The notes under the pieces were generated by a model. It did no database searches and was not told the DNA's origin. It worked only from the letters and a program-made list of their open reading frames with translations. Shown in pieces: positions 34,275 through 44,305 of a DNA stretch of 64,000 nucleotides (within the stretch, counting starts at the first letter, position 1; the number at the start of each line of letters is the position of its first letter). Made by a program: the position numbers and the translations under genes. Location of the stretch: contig JADKFY010000023.1 of the NCBI GenBank assembly GCA_016717305.1, forward strand, positions 6,744 to 70,743. The letters are read 5' to 3'. The stretch is from Flavobacteriales bacterium. Its GTDB lineage: Bacteria > Bacteroidota > Bacteroidia > Flavobacteriales_F > PHOS-HE28.

Positions 34275-37121
34275 TCAGGCCAATTCCTTCGCCAGGAAGG
34301 GTGCGGTGTGTCCGCGGCCCATCATGACCACCTCTTCCGGTGTGCCACGCGCCACGATCTGCCCACCGCCGTGTCCGCCTTCGGGCCCCATGTCGATCAC
34401 GTGGTCTGCCACTTTTACGATGTCCATGTTGTGTTCGATCACGAGCACGGTATTCCCGTGTTCCACCAAGCGATCCAGGACGAGGATCAGTTGTTTCACA
34501 TCATCGAAATGCAGGCCGGTGGTGGGTTCGTCCAAGATGTAGAAGGTGCTGCCGGTATCGCGTTTGCTCAATTCCGTAGCGAGCTTTATGCGCTGTGCCT
34601 CACCGCCGCTCACCGTTGTGCTGCTCTGGCCCAAGGTCACATAACCCAAGCCCACATCCACCAATGTTTGCAGTTTCAACTTGATCTGGGGCACATCGCC
34701 GAAGACCTCCAGCGCTTCCTCCACGGACATGGCCAAGGCATCTGCAATGCTCTTCCCTTTGAAGCGCACTTCGAGTGTTTCGCGGTCGTACCGTTTGCCG
34801 CGGCAGGTTTCGCACGGCACGCTCACATCGGGAAGGAAGTTCATTTCGATCACCCGCACACCGGCACCCTTGCAGGTTTCGCAACGGCCTCCTACGGTAT
34901 TGAAGCTGAATCGTCCGGCCTTGTAGCCACGGATCTTGGCGCTGGGCAAGCGGGCATAGAGCTCACGGATATGGTCGAAGAGGCCGGTATAGGTGGCGGG
35001 ATTGCTGCGTGGGGTGCGGCCGATGGGGCTTTGGTCCACTTCGATCACCTTGTCGATGTGCTGCAACCCTTCGATCTTCCGAAAGGGCAAGGGATAGGTA
35101 TCACTTCGGTAGAAATGCTTGCTGAGGATCGGATAGAGCGTGTCGCCGATCAAGGTGCTTTTCCCGCTCCCGCTAACACCGGTAACACAGATGAACTTGC
35201 CGAGCGGTAAGGTCAAGTCCACGTCCTTCAGGTTGTGTCCTGTTGCACCGTACAAGGTGATCTGTTCACCGTTGCCTTTGCGCCTTTCCTTGGGCACCTC
35301 GATGCGCAGTTCGTTTCGCAGGTAACGGGCAGTCACGCTATCGCCTTTGGCCAGCGTAGCAGGATGTCCTTGGGCTACGATCCTTCCACCGTGTTCTCCG
35401 GCACCGGGCCCTATGTCGATGAGATGGTCGGCGCTCATCATCATCTCCTTATCGTGTTCCACCACGAGCACGCTGTTCCCACCATCGCGCAGGGTACGCA
35501 AGCTGCCGATCAAGCGTTGGTCATCGCGTTGGTGCAGGCCGATGCTGGGTTCGTCCAGGATGTAGAGCACTCCGGTGAGGTCGCTGCCGATCTGGGTTGC
35601 CAAGCGGATCCGTTGTGCCTCGCCCCCGGAAAGGGTCCGTGCGCTGCGGTCAAGCATCAGGTATTCCAAGCCCACGTCGAGCATGAACTTGCTTCGATCG
35701 GTGATCTCCTTCACCGCTTCCTTCGCGATCAGGGCCTTCTTTTCATCGAGCCTGGGAACAAGGCCATCCATGAACGCATGCAGGTCCGTGATCGACATGG
35801 TGGCCAACTCATGGATGTTCTTTCCATCCAGCTTGAAGTGCATCGCGGTCTTCTTCAACCTCGATCCTTTGCACAGCGGGCAAGCCACCATGTGGGTGAA
35901 ACTGGCCGCCCATTTTTGCGCCGTTTTCGTTCCTTCCTCCGCCTGTTCCAGAATGTAAGGAATGATCCCTTCGAACTGCACTTTGCGATCGCTCAGGCCG
36001 ATGGAACTGGAGACCTTCAACGGCTCATCGGCACCGTTCAGCAAGGCCACCAGAACGGCATCGTCCATTTCTTCGATCGGCGTATCCAGATCATGGCCGA
36101 AGGATGCGAGTACGGCTTCCACTTGTTTGAAGACCCAAGTGCTCTTGTAGCTGCCAAGCGGCACGATCGCGCCACGCTTCACGCTTTTCCGGCGGTCCGG
36201 AACGATCTTTTCGGGAGCGACTTCTGTCACTTCGCCAAGCCCGCTGCATTTGGGGCAGGCACCGTACGGTGAATTGAAACTGAACAAGTTCGGTTCCGGC
36301 TCTTCGTAGGCGATCCCCGTGGTGGGGCACATCAGGTGCCGGCTCAGGTAGCGCACGTTCTCGGTCTTCAGGTCGGCCACCATGAGGTTGCCTTTCCCGA
36401 GTTTCATGGCCGTGGCGCAGGTCTCGGCGATGCGTTTGCGATCGGCCTCCTTCACTTTCAAACGATCGATCACCAACTCGATGTCGTGTACTGAATAGCG
36501 GTCCAGCCGTGGTCGTGTGGTAAGGTCCACCACGGTGCCATCCACCCGTGCGCGCAGAAATCCTTGTCTTAGGAATTGCTCAAAGAGTTCGCGGTAATGC
36601 CCTTTGCGGCCGCGGACCATGGGGGCGAGCACCAGGATCTCGTGCCCGGCATGTTCCTCCATGATCAGGTCCACGATGCGGGCATCGCTGTAGCGCACCA
36701 TGGGTTCGCCGGTCTCATAGCTGAAGGCATCCGCAACGCGTGCGAAGAGCAGACGCAGCAGGTCGTACATCTCCGTGATCGTGCCCACCGTGCTGCGCGG
36801 ATTGCGACTGATGGTCTTCTGCTCAATGGCGATCACTGGGCTCAATCCGGTGATCAGGTCCACATCGGGCCGTTCGATGCCACCGAGGAATTGGCGTGCA
36901 TAAGCGTTGAACGTTTCAATGTAGCGGCGTTGGCCTTCGGCATGGATGGTGTCGAAGGCGAGCGAGCTCTTGCCACTACCGCTGAGGCCGGTTATCACCA
37001 CCAATTGGTCGCGCGGAATGCGCACATCGATGTTCTTGAGGTTGTGGACGCGTGCGCCCAGTACCTCGATCATATCATCGCCAGGCAGTGCTTCGAGCAC
37101 CTCGTTCTCTTGCTTCTTCAC
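34275..37121 (-). CDS. uvrA: Excinuclease ABC subunit A
   Basis: The 948-residue protein has both ABC modules: Walker A in [10 protein letters not shown] (about 45-52) and GVSGSGKST (about 647). The insertion Cys pairs are [10 protein letters not shown] and ACPLCKGSR, and the zinc hook is [11 protein letters not shown] ... CETCRGKRY. The signature sequences are [14 protein letters not shown] and [14 protein letters not shown], with Walker [13 protein letters not shown] and [12 protein letters not shown]. The first zinc-finger loop lacks Cys ([13 protein letters not shown]), as in other Bacteroidota UvrA. It recognises DNA damage and loads UvrB in nucleotide excision repair. [11 protein letters not shown] (17 residues in) is a possible alternative start. 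Confidence 0.97.
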   Translation of the reverse strand: MKKQENEVLEALPGDDMIEVLGARVHNLKNIDVRIPRDQLVVITGLSGSGKSSLAFDTIHAEGQRRYIETFNAYARQFLGGIERPDVDLITGLSPVIAIEQKTISRNPRSTVGTITEMYDLLRLLFARVADAFSYETGEPMVRYSDARIVDLIMEEHAGHEILVLAPMVRGRKGHYRELFEQFLRQGFLRARVDGTVVDLTTRPRLDRYSVHDIELVIDRLKVKEADRKRIAETCATAMKLGKGNLMVADLKTENVRYLSRHLMCPTTGIAYEEPEPNLFSFNSPYGACPKCSGLGEVTEVAPEKIVPDRRKSVKRGAIVPLGSYKSTWVFKQVEAVLASFGHDLDTPIEEMDDAVLVALLNGADEPLKVSSSIGLSDRKVQFEGIIPYILEQAEEGTKTAQKWAASFTHMVACPLCKGSRLKKTAMHFKLDGKNIHELATMSITDLHAFMDGLVPRLDEKKALIAKEAVKEITDRSKFMLDVGLEYLMLDRSARTLSGGEAQRIRLATQIGSDLTGVLYILDEPSIGLHQRDDQRLIGSLRTLRDGGNSVLVVEHDKEMMMSADHLIDIGPGAGEHGGRIVAQGHPATLAKGDSVTARYLRNELRIEVPKERRKGNGEQITLYGATGHNLKDVDLTLPLGKFICVTGVSGSGKSTLIGDTLYPILSKHFYRSDTYPLPFRKIEGLQHIDKVIEVDQSPIGRTPRSNPATYTGLFDHIRELYARLPSAKIRGYKAGRFSFNTVGGRCETCKGAGVRVIEMNFLPDVSVPCETCRGKRYDRETLEVRFKGKSIADALAMSVEEALEVFGDVPQIKLKLQTLVDVGLGYVTLGQSSTTVSGGEAQRIKLATELSKRDTGSTFYILDEPTTGLHFDDVKQLILVLDRLVEHGNTVLVIEHNMDIVKVADHVIDMGPEGGHGGGQIVARGTPEEVVMMGRGHTAPFLAKELA

Positions 37122-37143
37122 GTCCTTCGTAACGATCGGGGAT

Positions 37144-38112
37144 CTACTCCTTCATTTCGGCCACGGCATCGAAACCGGGCGCGGGGAGCAATACGGTATA
37201 GGTCTTACCGGTCTTGTTCAGCAGGCTGTTGTCGCGCAACCAAGGGTTCAGGAGTTTCAGGGTCTTGTAATCAGTTCCTTGTGCAACGGCATAATCAGCA
37301 AGGTCCTCAACCGGTCCGTTGATCTCTGCTGTGCGTGTTAGATAGGGAGCGTACAAGTCCTTATTTCGCAGGTGGAATCCATAGCGTTCTGGATCGCGCA
37401 GGATCTCCTTCATGGCGAGAATTCGATACACATAACGGCCGGTCTCTTCGTTCAACAGCAGGTCGAAATAATTGTCCTGTTTCTGGCGCCCGAGCTGTTT
37501 GTCCACCCCGCCTTGGCCCAAATTGTAGGATGCGGCGGCCAACGCCCATTTGCCATAGTGCGCGTAGGCGCTCTTGAGGTATTTGCAGGCAGCCACGGTA
37601 CTTTTCTCCACGTGGTAGCGCTCATCCACTTCGTTGTTCACCTCCAAGCCGAATTGGGTACCGGTCTCTTTCATGAATTGCCAGTAACCGGTTGCGCCGG
37701 CCGGGGATACCACGTTCATCAGGCCGCTTTCGATCACGGCGATGTATTTGAGGTCGTCCGGGACGCCTTCACGCTTCATGACCGTTTCGATCAGTGGGAA
37801 CCAGCGTGCAGCGCGCTTGTGTGCGAGCAGGGTGCTGCTTTGCCAGTACGTGTTCACCAATAGTTCCCGATCCAGTTTTTCGCGTACGTCCAGCCTGTTC
37901 AACGGGACTTTTTCATCGCAAAAGGTCAATTCGTTGGGCAACGTAAGCGAGAATACCTTGTACCCTTCGTTGAAGACGCGCTGGTGGTCCAGGTCGTTAT
38001 TTGCAACGAAGGTGGAATAGGTGAGCAGGTGAATGCACAGTGAGCCACCGAGCAAAAGCAAGGCCCAAAGCGTGGTGCGAAGAACGGTGCCCATGGTGTT
38101 CGATAATTTCAT
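37144..38112 (-). CDS. Membrane-anchored lytic transglycosylase (SLT family)
   Basis: The 322-residue protein has an N-terminal membrane segment ([17 protein letters not shown]), an SLT domain at about 115-245 with the catalytic Glu in [14 protein letters not shown], and [29 protein letters not shown] and [13 protein letters not shown]. The end (about 275-320) resembles a LysM module ([22 protein letters not shown] ... TYTVLLPA). It cleaves peptidoglycan to anhydro-muropeptides in the periplasm. It begins with a 4-bp ATGA overlap with the WecA/MraY-type gene and ends 22 bp before uvrA. Confidence 0.9.
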   Translation of the reverse strand: MKLSNTMGTVLRTTLWALLLLGGSLCIHLLTYSTFVANNDLDHQRVFNEGYKVFSLTLPNELTFCDEKVPLNRLDVREKLDRELLVNTYWQSSTLLAHKRAARWFPLIETVMKREGVPDDLKYIAVIESGLMNVVSPAGATGYWQFMKETGTQFGLEVNNEVDERYHVEKSTVAACKYLKSAYAHYGKWALAAASYNLGQGGVDKQLGRQKQDNYFDLLLNEETGRYVYRILAMKEILRDPERYGFHLRNKDLYAPYLTRTAEINGPVEDLADYAVAQGTDYKTLKLLNPWLRDNSLLNKTGKTYTVLLPAPGFDAVAEMKE

Positions 38113-39194
38113 GTGAGCTTGGGCGGGTGGGTCTTTTTGGTCAGGATGAAGAGCGTTATGGCCAACACGAGCGCGTATGAAACGAAGATCAGTGTGTGAA
38201 TGTTCTCCCACACTGGAATATACCGGAACATCACGAAGGTCAGGAACCCGTGGAGGACGGACAGCCCGATGAACACCAACGCCACTTGTCCGTCACTGAA
38301 CCCGGCATAACTGAGGTGGTGTGTGGTGTGGTCACGGCCACCGACGAAGGGTGAGTTGCCTTTTGCGATCCGGGAGAACGTAACTATGCTGGTATCAACG
38401 ATAGGGAGTAGGAATACGATCACTGCTGAAGTGACCTGCCGGTAGGGTTCCCAATCGCCCTCTATGCTGGGCATGTTCCAAAAGAACCGGATCCCAACGA
38501 AGGCGAGGAATACGCCGAGGAACTGACTACCGGTGTCTCCCATGAACATGCGGCTGGGATACCAGTTGAAGAAGAGGAATCCGGAAAGTGCAGCCAGAGA
38601 GCCCACCATCAGTACCATGTAAACGGGGTCCACAGGACCGATCACGAGCATGACCATGAGCGCTGTGGCAAGAACGGAGAGGGAAACGATCGTTGTTATC
38701 CCGTCCATATTATCAAGCATATTGATCGAGTTCATCATTCCAACCACCCAGAAAATGGTGAGTACGATGTTCATCCATTGTTCATCGAAAAGGTCAATTG
38801 CCGAACCGGATACGATCAAGATCCCACCACAGGCGATCTGCACGAGCAGCTTAAGCAAAGGCTTGGTGTTGTAAGCATCATCGGCCAAGCCCATGAGGAA
38901 CCCCAAGGAAGTAGCGGCCAGTAGACCCAATAGATCGGGCCGCAGTGCATCGGAACTTTGACCCGGAAAAAGAACACTGTACAGAGAGAACGAAGCGAGG
39001 AACAGGATGTAAAAGCCGATGCCTCCCAATGAAGGCTTGGCGGTGCTGCTCCAGCGCACAGGGGTCTGGTCCTGATCACGCATGCCCAGTGTGCGTGCAA
39101 AGCGCATGAACACGGAATTGATCACCAGACTGAAGACGAGCGCGGCGAAATAAAGGCCGGAATAGATCAGGAACAATTGGGTGGAACTATACAT
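38109..39194 (-). CDS. UDP-sugar:undecaprenyl-phosphate sugar-1-phosphate transferase (WecA/MraY family)
   Basis: The 361-residue protein has about ten membrane helices and family motifs: PSLGGIGFYILFL, LMGLADDAYNTKPLLKLLVQ (the DD pair), NSINMLDNMDGITT (NxxNxxDGxDG-type loop), FNWYPSRMFMGDTGSQFLG, and the basic loop GGRDHTTHHLSYAG with its His residues. It starts glycan synthesis on the lipid carrier at the inner membrane. Position beside rfbC and wzc/wza argues for a surface polysaccharide (WecA-like) rather than MraY. Confidence 0.92.
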   Translation of the reverse strand: MYSSTQLFLIYSGLYFAALVFSLVINSVFMRFARTLGMRDQDQTPVRWSSTAKPSLGGIGFYILFLASFSLYSVLFPGQSSDALRPDLLGLLAATSLGFLMGLADDAYNTKPLLKLLVQIACGGILIVSGSAIDLFDEQWMNIVLTIFWVVGMMNSINMLDNMDGITTIVSLSVLATALMVMLVIGPVDPVYMVLMVGSLAALSGFLFFNWYPSRMFMGDTGSQFLGVFLAFVGIRFFWNMPSIEGDWEPYRQVTSAVIVFLLPIVDTSIVTFSRIAKGNSPFVGGRDHTTHHLSYAGFSDGQVALVFIGLSVLHGFLTFVMFRYIPVWENIHTLIFVSYALVLAITLFILTKKTHPPKLT

Positions 39195-39200
39195 CGGTAT

Positions 39201-39755
39201 TCAGACAGAGAGCAGGTCCTTGATCGTGCTGAACATCAAGCCTTCTTGGTCCTTTGCGCTGATCAACGGTCCAAGCACTCCCCATTCAATGGCCAAGTCG
39301 GGATCGTTCCAACGCACAGTGCGTTCGGCGGTCGGATCATAGTACGCGGTGCACTTGTATGCGAAAATGGTTTGATCTTCCAAAGCCACGAAGCCGTGCG
39401 CGAAACCCGCAGGTATCCACAACATCTCTTTTGTTGTTCCGTTCAGTTCCACCTTGAAATGTTGTCCAAAGGTCACGCTGTTCGGTCGAAGATCAAGGCA
39501 AACATCGAGGACGGCACCCTTCACCACATGAACAAGTTTTCCCTGCGCATGGGGATCCATTTGGAAGTGGAGGCCACGAAGTACATCCTTGGATGAAGTG
39601 CTCTCATTGTCCTGTACAAAATCGATCGGCTCGCCGACCACCTCGTTGAACTGTTGCTGGTTGAAGGTTTCCAGGAATTGCCCGCGCTGGTCGCCAAAGA
39701 TCCTGGGTCGCAACAGGATCAAGCCTGCCAATGGAGTATCAACGGACTGGATCAT
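39201..39755 (-). CDS. rfbC: dTDP-4-dehydrorhamnose 3,5-epimerase
   Basis: The 184-residue protein is a full RfbC cupin: RPRIFGDQRGQFLETFN, VLRGLHFQMDPHAQGKLVHV (catalytic His), VKGAVLDVCLDLR, WIPAGFAHGFVALED (second His) and FAYKCTAYYDPTAERTVRWNDPDLAIEW. It makes dTDP-4-keto-L-rhamnose in dTDP-rhamnose synthesis. rfbA, rfbB and rfbD are not in the window, so they must lie elsewhere. Its ATG overlaps the wzc-like stop by 4 bp. Confidence 0.95.
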   Translation of the reverse strand: MIQSVDTPLAGLILLRPRIFGDQRGQFLETFNQQQFNEVVGEPIDFVQDNESTSSKDVLRGLHFQMDPHAQGKLVHVVKGAVLDVCLDLRPNSVTFGQHFKVELNGTTKEMLWIPAGFAHGFVALEDQTIFAYKCTAYYDPTAERTVRWNDPDLAIEWGVLGPLISAKDQEGLMFSTIKDLLSV

Positions 39756-42205
39756 GCTTTGCCAAAAAGCCAGCTGAAGAAACCTCCGGACCGTTCCGTG
39801 TGCTCGTCGTAGTAGCCTCCACCATAACCTTGGCCATATCCGTAGCCGTAGCCATAACCATAGCCGTAGTTGTAACCGTACTTGTTACGGTCAACGTCCA
39901 CGCCGTTCAAAATGGTGCTCAGGCGTGAAATGTTGTTCTCATTGATCAACCGGTCCACGTTCTGAACGAATTGTTTCTTGCTGTAGTCCGAACGGAAAAT
40001 GTAGATCGGATAATCGGCCTGTTGGATCATGGGTATGCCATCTGTGACCAAGCCCACGGGCGGGTTGTCGATAAGCACCACATCGTACTGTTGTTTCAAG
40101 TCCTCCACAAGCGTTGCCATACGATTACTGATGATCAACTCCGACGGGTTCGGGGGGATAGGTCCCGCAGTGATGAAATCGAGACCTTCCAATGCGCTGT
40201 GCTGAACGCAATTTTCCAGATCGTCCTTTCCGATCAACAGGGTGCTCATACCCTTGATGTTCTCCACCCCGAAGCCCAAGTGGATCTTCGGTTTCCGCAT
40301 GTCAAGATCAAGGATAATCACGCGTTTGCCGCCGAACGAAATGATGCCTGCAAGGTTGATCGCGACAAAGGTCTTTCCTTCACCGCTTATGGTGCTGGTA
40401 ATGGCAATGGTCTTGGCGCCTGGGGTATTGTCCACGAACTGGAGGTTCGTCCGGATGGTCCTGAAGGATTCGGCGATCAGGGATTTTGGGTTCTTGTCAA
40501 TGAGGAGCTGCGAGATGGGGATCTCTTTCTTGTACTTGGGCACCATGCCCAATATGGCGATACTTGCTTGGGACAGCTTGGCCACATCGTGGAGCGAGGT
40601 AATGTTATCGTGCAGGATATACCGGACCAGAACGATCAGAAAACTAAGCATCAGACCGGTGAGCAAGTAGTAGGTAATGATCAGGTTGCGCTTAGGGGCT
40701 AAAGGCTCGGTTGGTCTGCTGGCATTTTCCAGGATCCGATTCTCCGGAACAAATCCAGCTTTGCTGATCCGGTATTCGATGTCCTTTTCAAGCAAAAGGG
40801 TGTAGTACTTTTCATTGATGGAGAACACCCTTTCAATGCGTGAGAATTCCAGTTCTTTTTCCGGCAATGAGCGGAATCGTTTTTCAAATTCATCCTGGAC
40901 CACGTCCAAAGAGGTGCGTTGGGCCTCGGCTCTTTTCAACAGACTATTGATGCTTTCAAGGACCACCCGTTTCTTCATGTCGATCTGGTGCTCAAGCGAT
41001 TTCACGGCCATATGCTGATCGGTCGCCGTGGTGTACATTTCCTCTCGGCGTTGGAGCAGGTCCAGCAGGGAACTGATCGTACCAGCAAGCATGGTCTCGT
41101 ACTGGGTGCCTGTAAGCAGCGGCAATAGATCATACGAATTGATCTCGGTCATGGGCTTGTCCGTAGCCTCTTTCATGGCCCGGAGGAGCTGGATATCCAA
41201 GGTCAAACGAACTACGTCATCCTCGTACTCTTTTGATCTCTCCAAGAAGATCGGGGTCAATTGTTTCAGGTCGGCCACCTCATTGTCCATGCGGAAATGT
41301 TGCATCCGATATTCTGATTCGCGCAACTGCGTGAACACGGTGTCCTTTTGGGCACGTAGGAATGTGATCACGCTCTCTGCGCTTTGTCCTTTACGTTCAA
41401 CATCGTAAAGGATGAAGGATTCCGCCAAGGACTGTACAATATCCCGTGCAAGGCCCAGATTCGCATCCTTGCAGGTTATTTCCACGGTCTTTGCTACGGC
41501 ATCCAACGGTTGTATGGAGATCCCAGCAGTATAGCGTTGAAGGATGAATTCGCTGGAGTTGATCTTGAAAAAGAGGTTCAGTTTGGCTTCAGGGTCGTTC
41601 AATTGCGGATCACCCTTGAATTCGATCCGGCAGCTGAAGAGGGGCGTGCGCATGATCGTGCCTGCTGGGAATGATGCATTGAATGTGTTCCCCGATATCG
41701 TATATGTGAGCCCAATGGTCCCACTGGGTCCAATATCCAAGAATATAGGGAGGTCCAAGACGCTCGAATCCAGAACGGTGAGATCAGTGACCAAGAAGAA
41801 CGTACGCGTATAGAATTCCTCCGTCAGGATCTGCCCACGATTGAAATAACTGACCTTCAAAGGCAACTTCTCGAGCGCCCTTGCCATGAAGAATTGGGAA
41901 CGCATGAGTTCCACATCGGCCTGCAGGTTGTTGTCCTCAGTAAAGCTATTGATGCTCAGGATCTGCTTGGCCGTGTTGCTTTCACGGAGTTGGATCAATG
42001 CCCGCGATTGGTAAATGGGTGCGGTGTATCGGAGGTAGATGAACGCCGCTGCAACGGCTGTCAGCACACAGAGCGCGATCCAAATAAGACTTCGCTTGAG
42101 AATGTAGAGGAAAAGGCCAAGTTCGAACTCCTGACTGAAGTTCGTTATGCGCTCCTTGTAACTTTCGAAATTGCGGCTACGCTGTCCAATATCCTCGTTG
42201 AGCAT
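39752..42205 (-). CDS. wzc: Wzc-like polysaccharide co-polymerase with tyrosine-kinase domain
   Basis: The 817-residue protein has two membrane helices flanking a long periplasmic coiled-coil region (N-terminal helix SLIWIALCVLTAVAAAFIYL; second LIITYYLLTGLMLSFLIVLV at about 535). A BY-kinase domain follows, with Walker A ITSTISGEGKTFVAINLA (about 603), Walker A' VIILDLDMRKPKIH and Walker B DVVLIDNPPVG. The C-terminal tail is rich in Tyr/Gly, the usual site of autophosphorylation. It controls chain length and export of the polysaccharide together with the Wza-like protein next to it. The gene starts 5 bp after the wza stop. Confidence 0.93.
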   Translation of the reverse strand: MLNEDIGQRSRNFESYKERITNFSQEFELGLFLYILKRSLIWIALCVLTAVAAAFIYLRYTAPIYQSRALIQLRESNTAKQILSINSFTEDNNLQADVELMRSQFFMARALEKLPLKVSYFNRGQILTEEFYTRTFFLVTDLTVLDSSVLDLPIFLDIGPSGTIGLTYTISGNTFNASFPAGTIMRTPLFSCRIEFKGDPQLNDPEAKLNLFFKINSSEFILQRYTAGISIQPLDAVAKTVEITCKDANLGLARDIVQSLAESFILYDVERKGQSAESVITFLRAQKDTVFTQLRESEYRMQHFRMDNEVADLKQLTPIFLERSKEYEDDVVRLTLDIQLLRAMKEATDKPMTEINSYDLLPLLTGTQYETMLAGTISSLLDLLQRREEMYTTATDQHMAVKSLEHQIDMKKRVVLESINSLLKRAEAQRTSLDVVQDEFEKRFRSLPEKELEFSRIERVFSINEKYYTLLLEKDIEYRISKAGFVPENRILENASRPTEPLAPKRNLIITYYLLTGLMLSFLIVLVRYILHDNITSLHDVAKLSQASIAILGMVPKYKKEIPISQLLIDKNPKSLIAESFRTIRTNLQFVDNTPGAKTIAITSTISGEGKTFVAINLAGIISFGGKRVIILDLDMRKPKIHLGFGVENIKGMSTLLIGKDDLENCVQHSALEGLDFITAGPIPPNPSELIISNRMATLVEDLKQQYDVVLIDNPPVGLVTDGIPMIQQADYPIYIFRSDYSKKQFVQNVDRLINENNISRLSTILNGVDVDRNKYGYNYGYGYGYGYGYGQGYGGGYYDEHTERSGGFFSWLFGKA
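39817..39880. repeat. Tyr-Gly codon repeat in the Wzc-like tail
   Basis: Tandem six-base units (GGY-TAY on the minus strand) encode an alternating YGYGYGYG tail (YGYNYGYGYGYGYGYGQGYG). Such hexamers can expand or contract without breaking frame, altering the number of phosphorylatable Tyr residues. Confidence 0.8.
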
Positions 42206-42210
42206 ATCGG

Positions 42211-42988
42211 CTATTTGAAGGTCCTGGAAATGGAGTAGATGAGCACCAACGAGGTCAAAAGGGTAACGATGGGGGAGAGGTCGCGGACGATCCCTCGTGC
42301 GATCTCAGCATTGGGCTGCACGTAAACGACGTCATCGCCTTGCATCACCATATCCGCATATTTGAGGCCATCAATGGTCGATAGGTCGAACTGGTACACC
42401 TTTCTTGTGCGGTCGGTATCGTAGCGGAATACCTTCACTTTCTTCGCATTACCACGATTGGATAGACCACCGGCCATGCCGATCACTTCCAACAAGGTGG
42501 TGTTGTTGTTCTCCAGCGCAACGGATCTCGCATCACCACCTTCGCCAGGAAAGACAACGACCCGTCGGCTTTCCACCAGCAACTGAACGAATGGCCTTTT
42601 GTAGTAGTCCACGTATTTGCTTTCCAAGAATGTTTCGGCCTCACGCAAGGTCATTCCTGCCAATCGCACCTTACCGAGCAAGGGCAACTTAGCAGAACCC
42701 AGATTGTCTATGAAGTAAAGGAATGACGTGCGTTGTAGGAAGGAGGCCTCCCGCGTGCCGCCTTCGGATACCAGATCGATCATCTTGAAGCCATCGTTGG
42801 CGAACAATCGGAACTGGATCTGGTCGTTGGCTTGCAAGCGCAGGTTGGTGTAACCCGAGTCGCTGAATTGGGAAAACTCGTAGTCGGTCGGGGTCTTGAA
42901 CATGATATCTCTGTTCAAGGTGCAGCCAGAAAGGAGCAATACCCCCTAATAGGGCAAAAAGCCCGCTGCGTGGAAAGGTCCGCGTCAT
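42211..42988 (-). CDS. wza: Wza-like polysaccharide export lipoprotein, frameshifted in a C5 tract
   Basis: The body (about 240 residues) is a polysaccharide export protein: YTNLRLQANDQIQFRLF (export domain), LPLLGKVRLAGMTLREAETFLESKYVDYYKRPFVQLL, a SLBB-like part (TTLLEVIGMAGGLSNRGNAKKVKVFR) and a C-terminal membrane segment. The good ATG at 42988 (MTRTFPRSGLFALLGG) is in a different frame from the body, whose frame has a stop just upstream. Removing one base from the run of five C at 42942-42946 fuses them into ALLGVLLLSGCTLNRD, a perfect lipoprotein signal. So the reading is one gene with a one-base insertion, either a sequencing error or a slippage-prone switch. Confidence 0.85.
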
Positions 42989-43023
42989 GTGCGCGCAAAA
43001 GTAGCGATCCAGACGTGCCATGG

Positions 43024-44250
43024 TCAGTTCAGGAGTGAACGATACATCGCGTCCGTATCGCGAACAAGCCGGGTAAAGTGGAAACGTTCGCGCACATGTT
43101 CCCACCCAGCGCTGCCCATCTCGTTGCGCAAGGCTTCGTTCTCCACGAGCCGCAAGAGGTGTTCCTCAAGGTTTTGTACATCTCCACTGGGACTCAGAAA
43201 GGCCGTCTTGTCCTGTGCAACGACATTCTCAATTCCTCCTACACGGGTAGTGATCACGGGCTTATTGGCCGCCTGTGCCTCGATCAGGCTGACCGGGGTT
43301 CCTTCATTGAGACTTGTCAACATGATAATGTCAACCCCCGCGTTCACAATATCCACCTCTTTGATCCAGGAGGTAAACGTTATGGTCGCGTTGGCCACCA
43401 TGGGCTTACCGTTGATCCCGTGGCCGAATCCGTGTCCGTTGAAATAGGGCCCCATCACCTGGGACATGCCCAATTCTTGGGTCTTTTGCTGCAGTCTTTC
43501 GCGTTCCTCCCCATCACCCACGATGAATGCGCGGATCCGCCGGCCAGAGCGTTTGGCCACATTGGATATCACTTCAAGGAACAGGTCATGGTTCTTTATG
43601 GGCACCAGCCGACCTACGATGCCAATGGCGATCTCGTCTTCCGAGATCCCATATACCCTTCGGAAAAGTGCGCGTTTGGCGATCTGGTCCTCTTGGAAAC
43701 GGCAGAGGTCGAAACCCAGTGGGATAACGCACACCTTGTGCTCGGAAGTTATCCGGTGTTCTTCCACCAATTCATTCTTCTGCTTATCGCTAATGGCCAC
43801 GATACGGGAGGAGCGACGGGCCAAGAAACGTTCGATGTTCTTGTAAAGTGCGGTGCGTACGGGGCCGAAATAGCTGTGGAAAACGTGGCCGTGGAACGTG
43901 TGTACGATCGCTTTCACCCCTAGGTCGGCGGCAGCCATTCGGCCCACGGCCCCTGCCTTGGCCGCATGCGTGTGTACAATGTCCGGTTTGAACTCCTTGA
44001 TCAGTTCCTTGATCCGGTTATACGCGCCCCGATCTCTCCACGGGGCCACTTCCCGTTGCAATTCTGGTAAGATCAATGGTTTAACACCCATTGAACTCAA
44101 AATATGGTGACTTCCTACCTCGCTTTCCTCCTCGCTACCGCCTACTAGAAGGGTTTCATAATCATCCGGCAAGTAGCGTGTCAAGTAGGCCGCATTGTGC
44201 GTGGGGCCGCCTAAATTGAACCGGTTGATGATGCGGAGGACTCTTGGCAT
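43024..44250 (-). CDS. Family 4 glycosyltransferase
   Basis: The 408-residue protein is GT-B: an N-terminal part RVLRIINRFNLGGPTHNAAYLT, KPDIVHTHAAKAGAVGRMAA, VHTFHGHVFHSYFG, and a C-terminal nucleotide-sugar part IGIVGRLVPIKNHDLFLEV, FIVGDGEERERLQ, DIIMLTSLNEGTPVSLIEAQAANKPVITTRVGG (the EX7E region). The start at 44250 (MPRVLRIINRF) is the natural N-terminus; the frame is open upstream to 44445 into asnB. It adds a sugar to the surface polysaccharide; donor and linkage cannot be told. Confidence 0.92.
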   Translation of the reverse strand: MPRVLRIINRFNLGGPTHNAAYLTRYLPDDYETLLVGGSEEESEVGSHHILSSMGVKPLILPELQREVAPWRDRGAYNRIKELIKEFKPDIVHTHAAKAGAVGRMAAADLGVKAIVHTFHGHVFHSYFGPVRTALYKNIERFLARRSSRIVAISDKQKNELVEEHRITSEHKVCVIPLGFDLCRFQEDQIAKRALFRRVYGISEDEIAIGIVGRLVPIKNHDLFLEVISNVAKRSGRRIRAFIVGDGEERERLQQKTQELGMSQVMGPYFNGHGFGHGINGKPMVANATITFTSWIKEVDIVNAGVDIIMLTSLNEGTPVSLIEAQAANKPVITTRVGGIENVVAQDKTAFLSPSGDVQNLEEHLLRLVENEALRNEMGSAGWEHVRERFHFTRLVRDTDAMYRSLLN

Positions 44251-44266
44251 TCGCGGGAACGGTCGG

Positions 44267-44274
44267 CAAAGGTA
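44267..44274 (-). promoter_or_regulatory. Candidate -7 box for the glycosyltransferase
   Basis: The minus strand reads TACCTTTG, an exact TAnnTTTG match, 16 bp before the ATG at 44250. No -33 TTTG is seen. The short leader is unusual, so it may be a chance match. Confidence 0.3.
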
Positions 44275-44305
44275 ACCTACGGAAGGGGCAGTGTCGTTGG
44301 ATCGA

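Noticed and set aside
35235..36272. A 345-codon plus-strand open frame
   Set aside because: It is antisense to uvrA, whose motifs cover the whole region.
42996..43003. TACTTTTG on the minus strand as a promoter for the wza-like gene
   Set aside because: It lies only 7 bp before the ATG at 42988, which would require a leaderless transcript, and no -33 box is seen.
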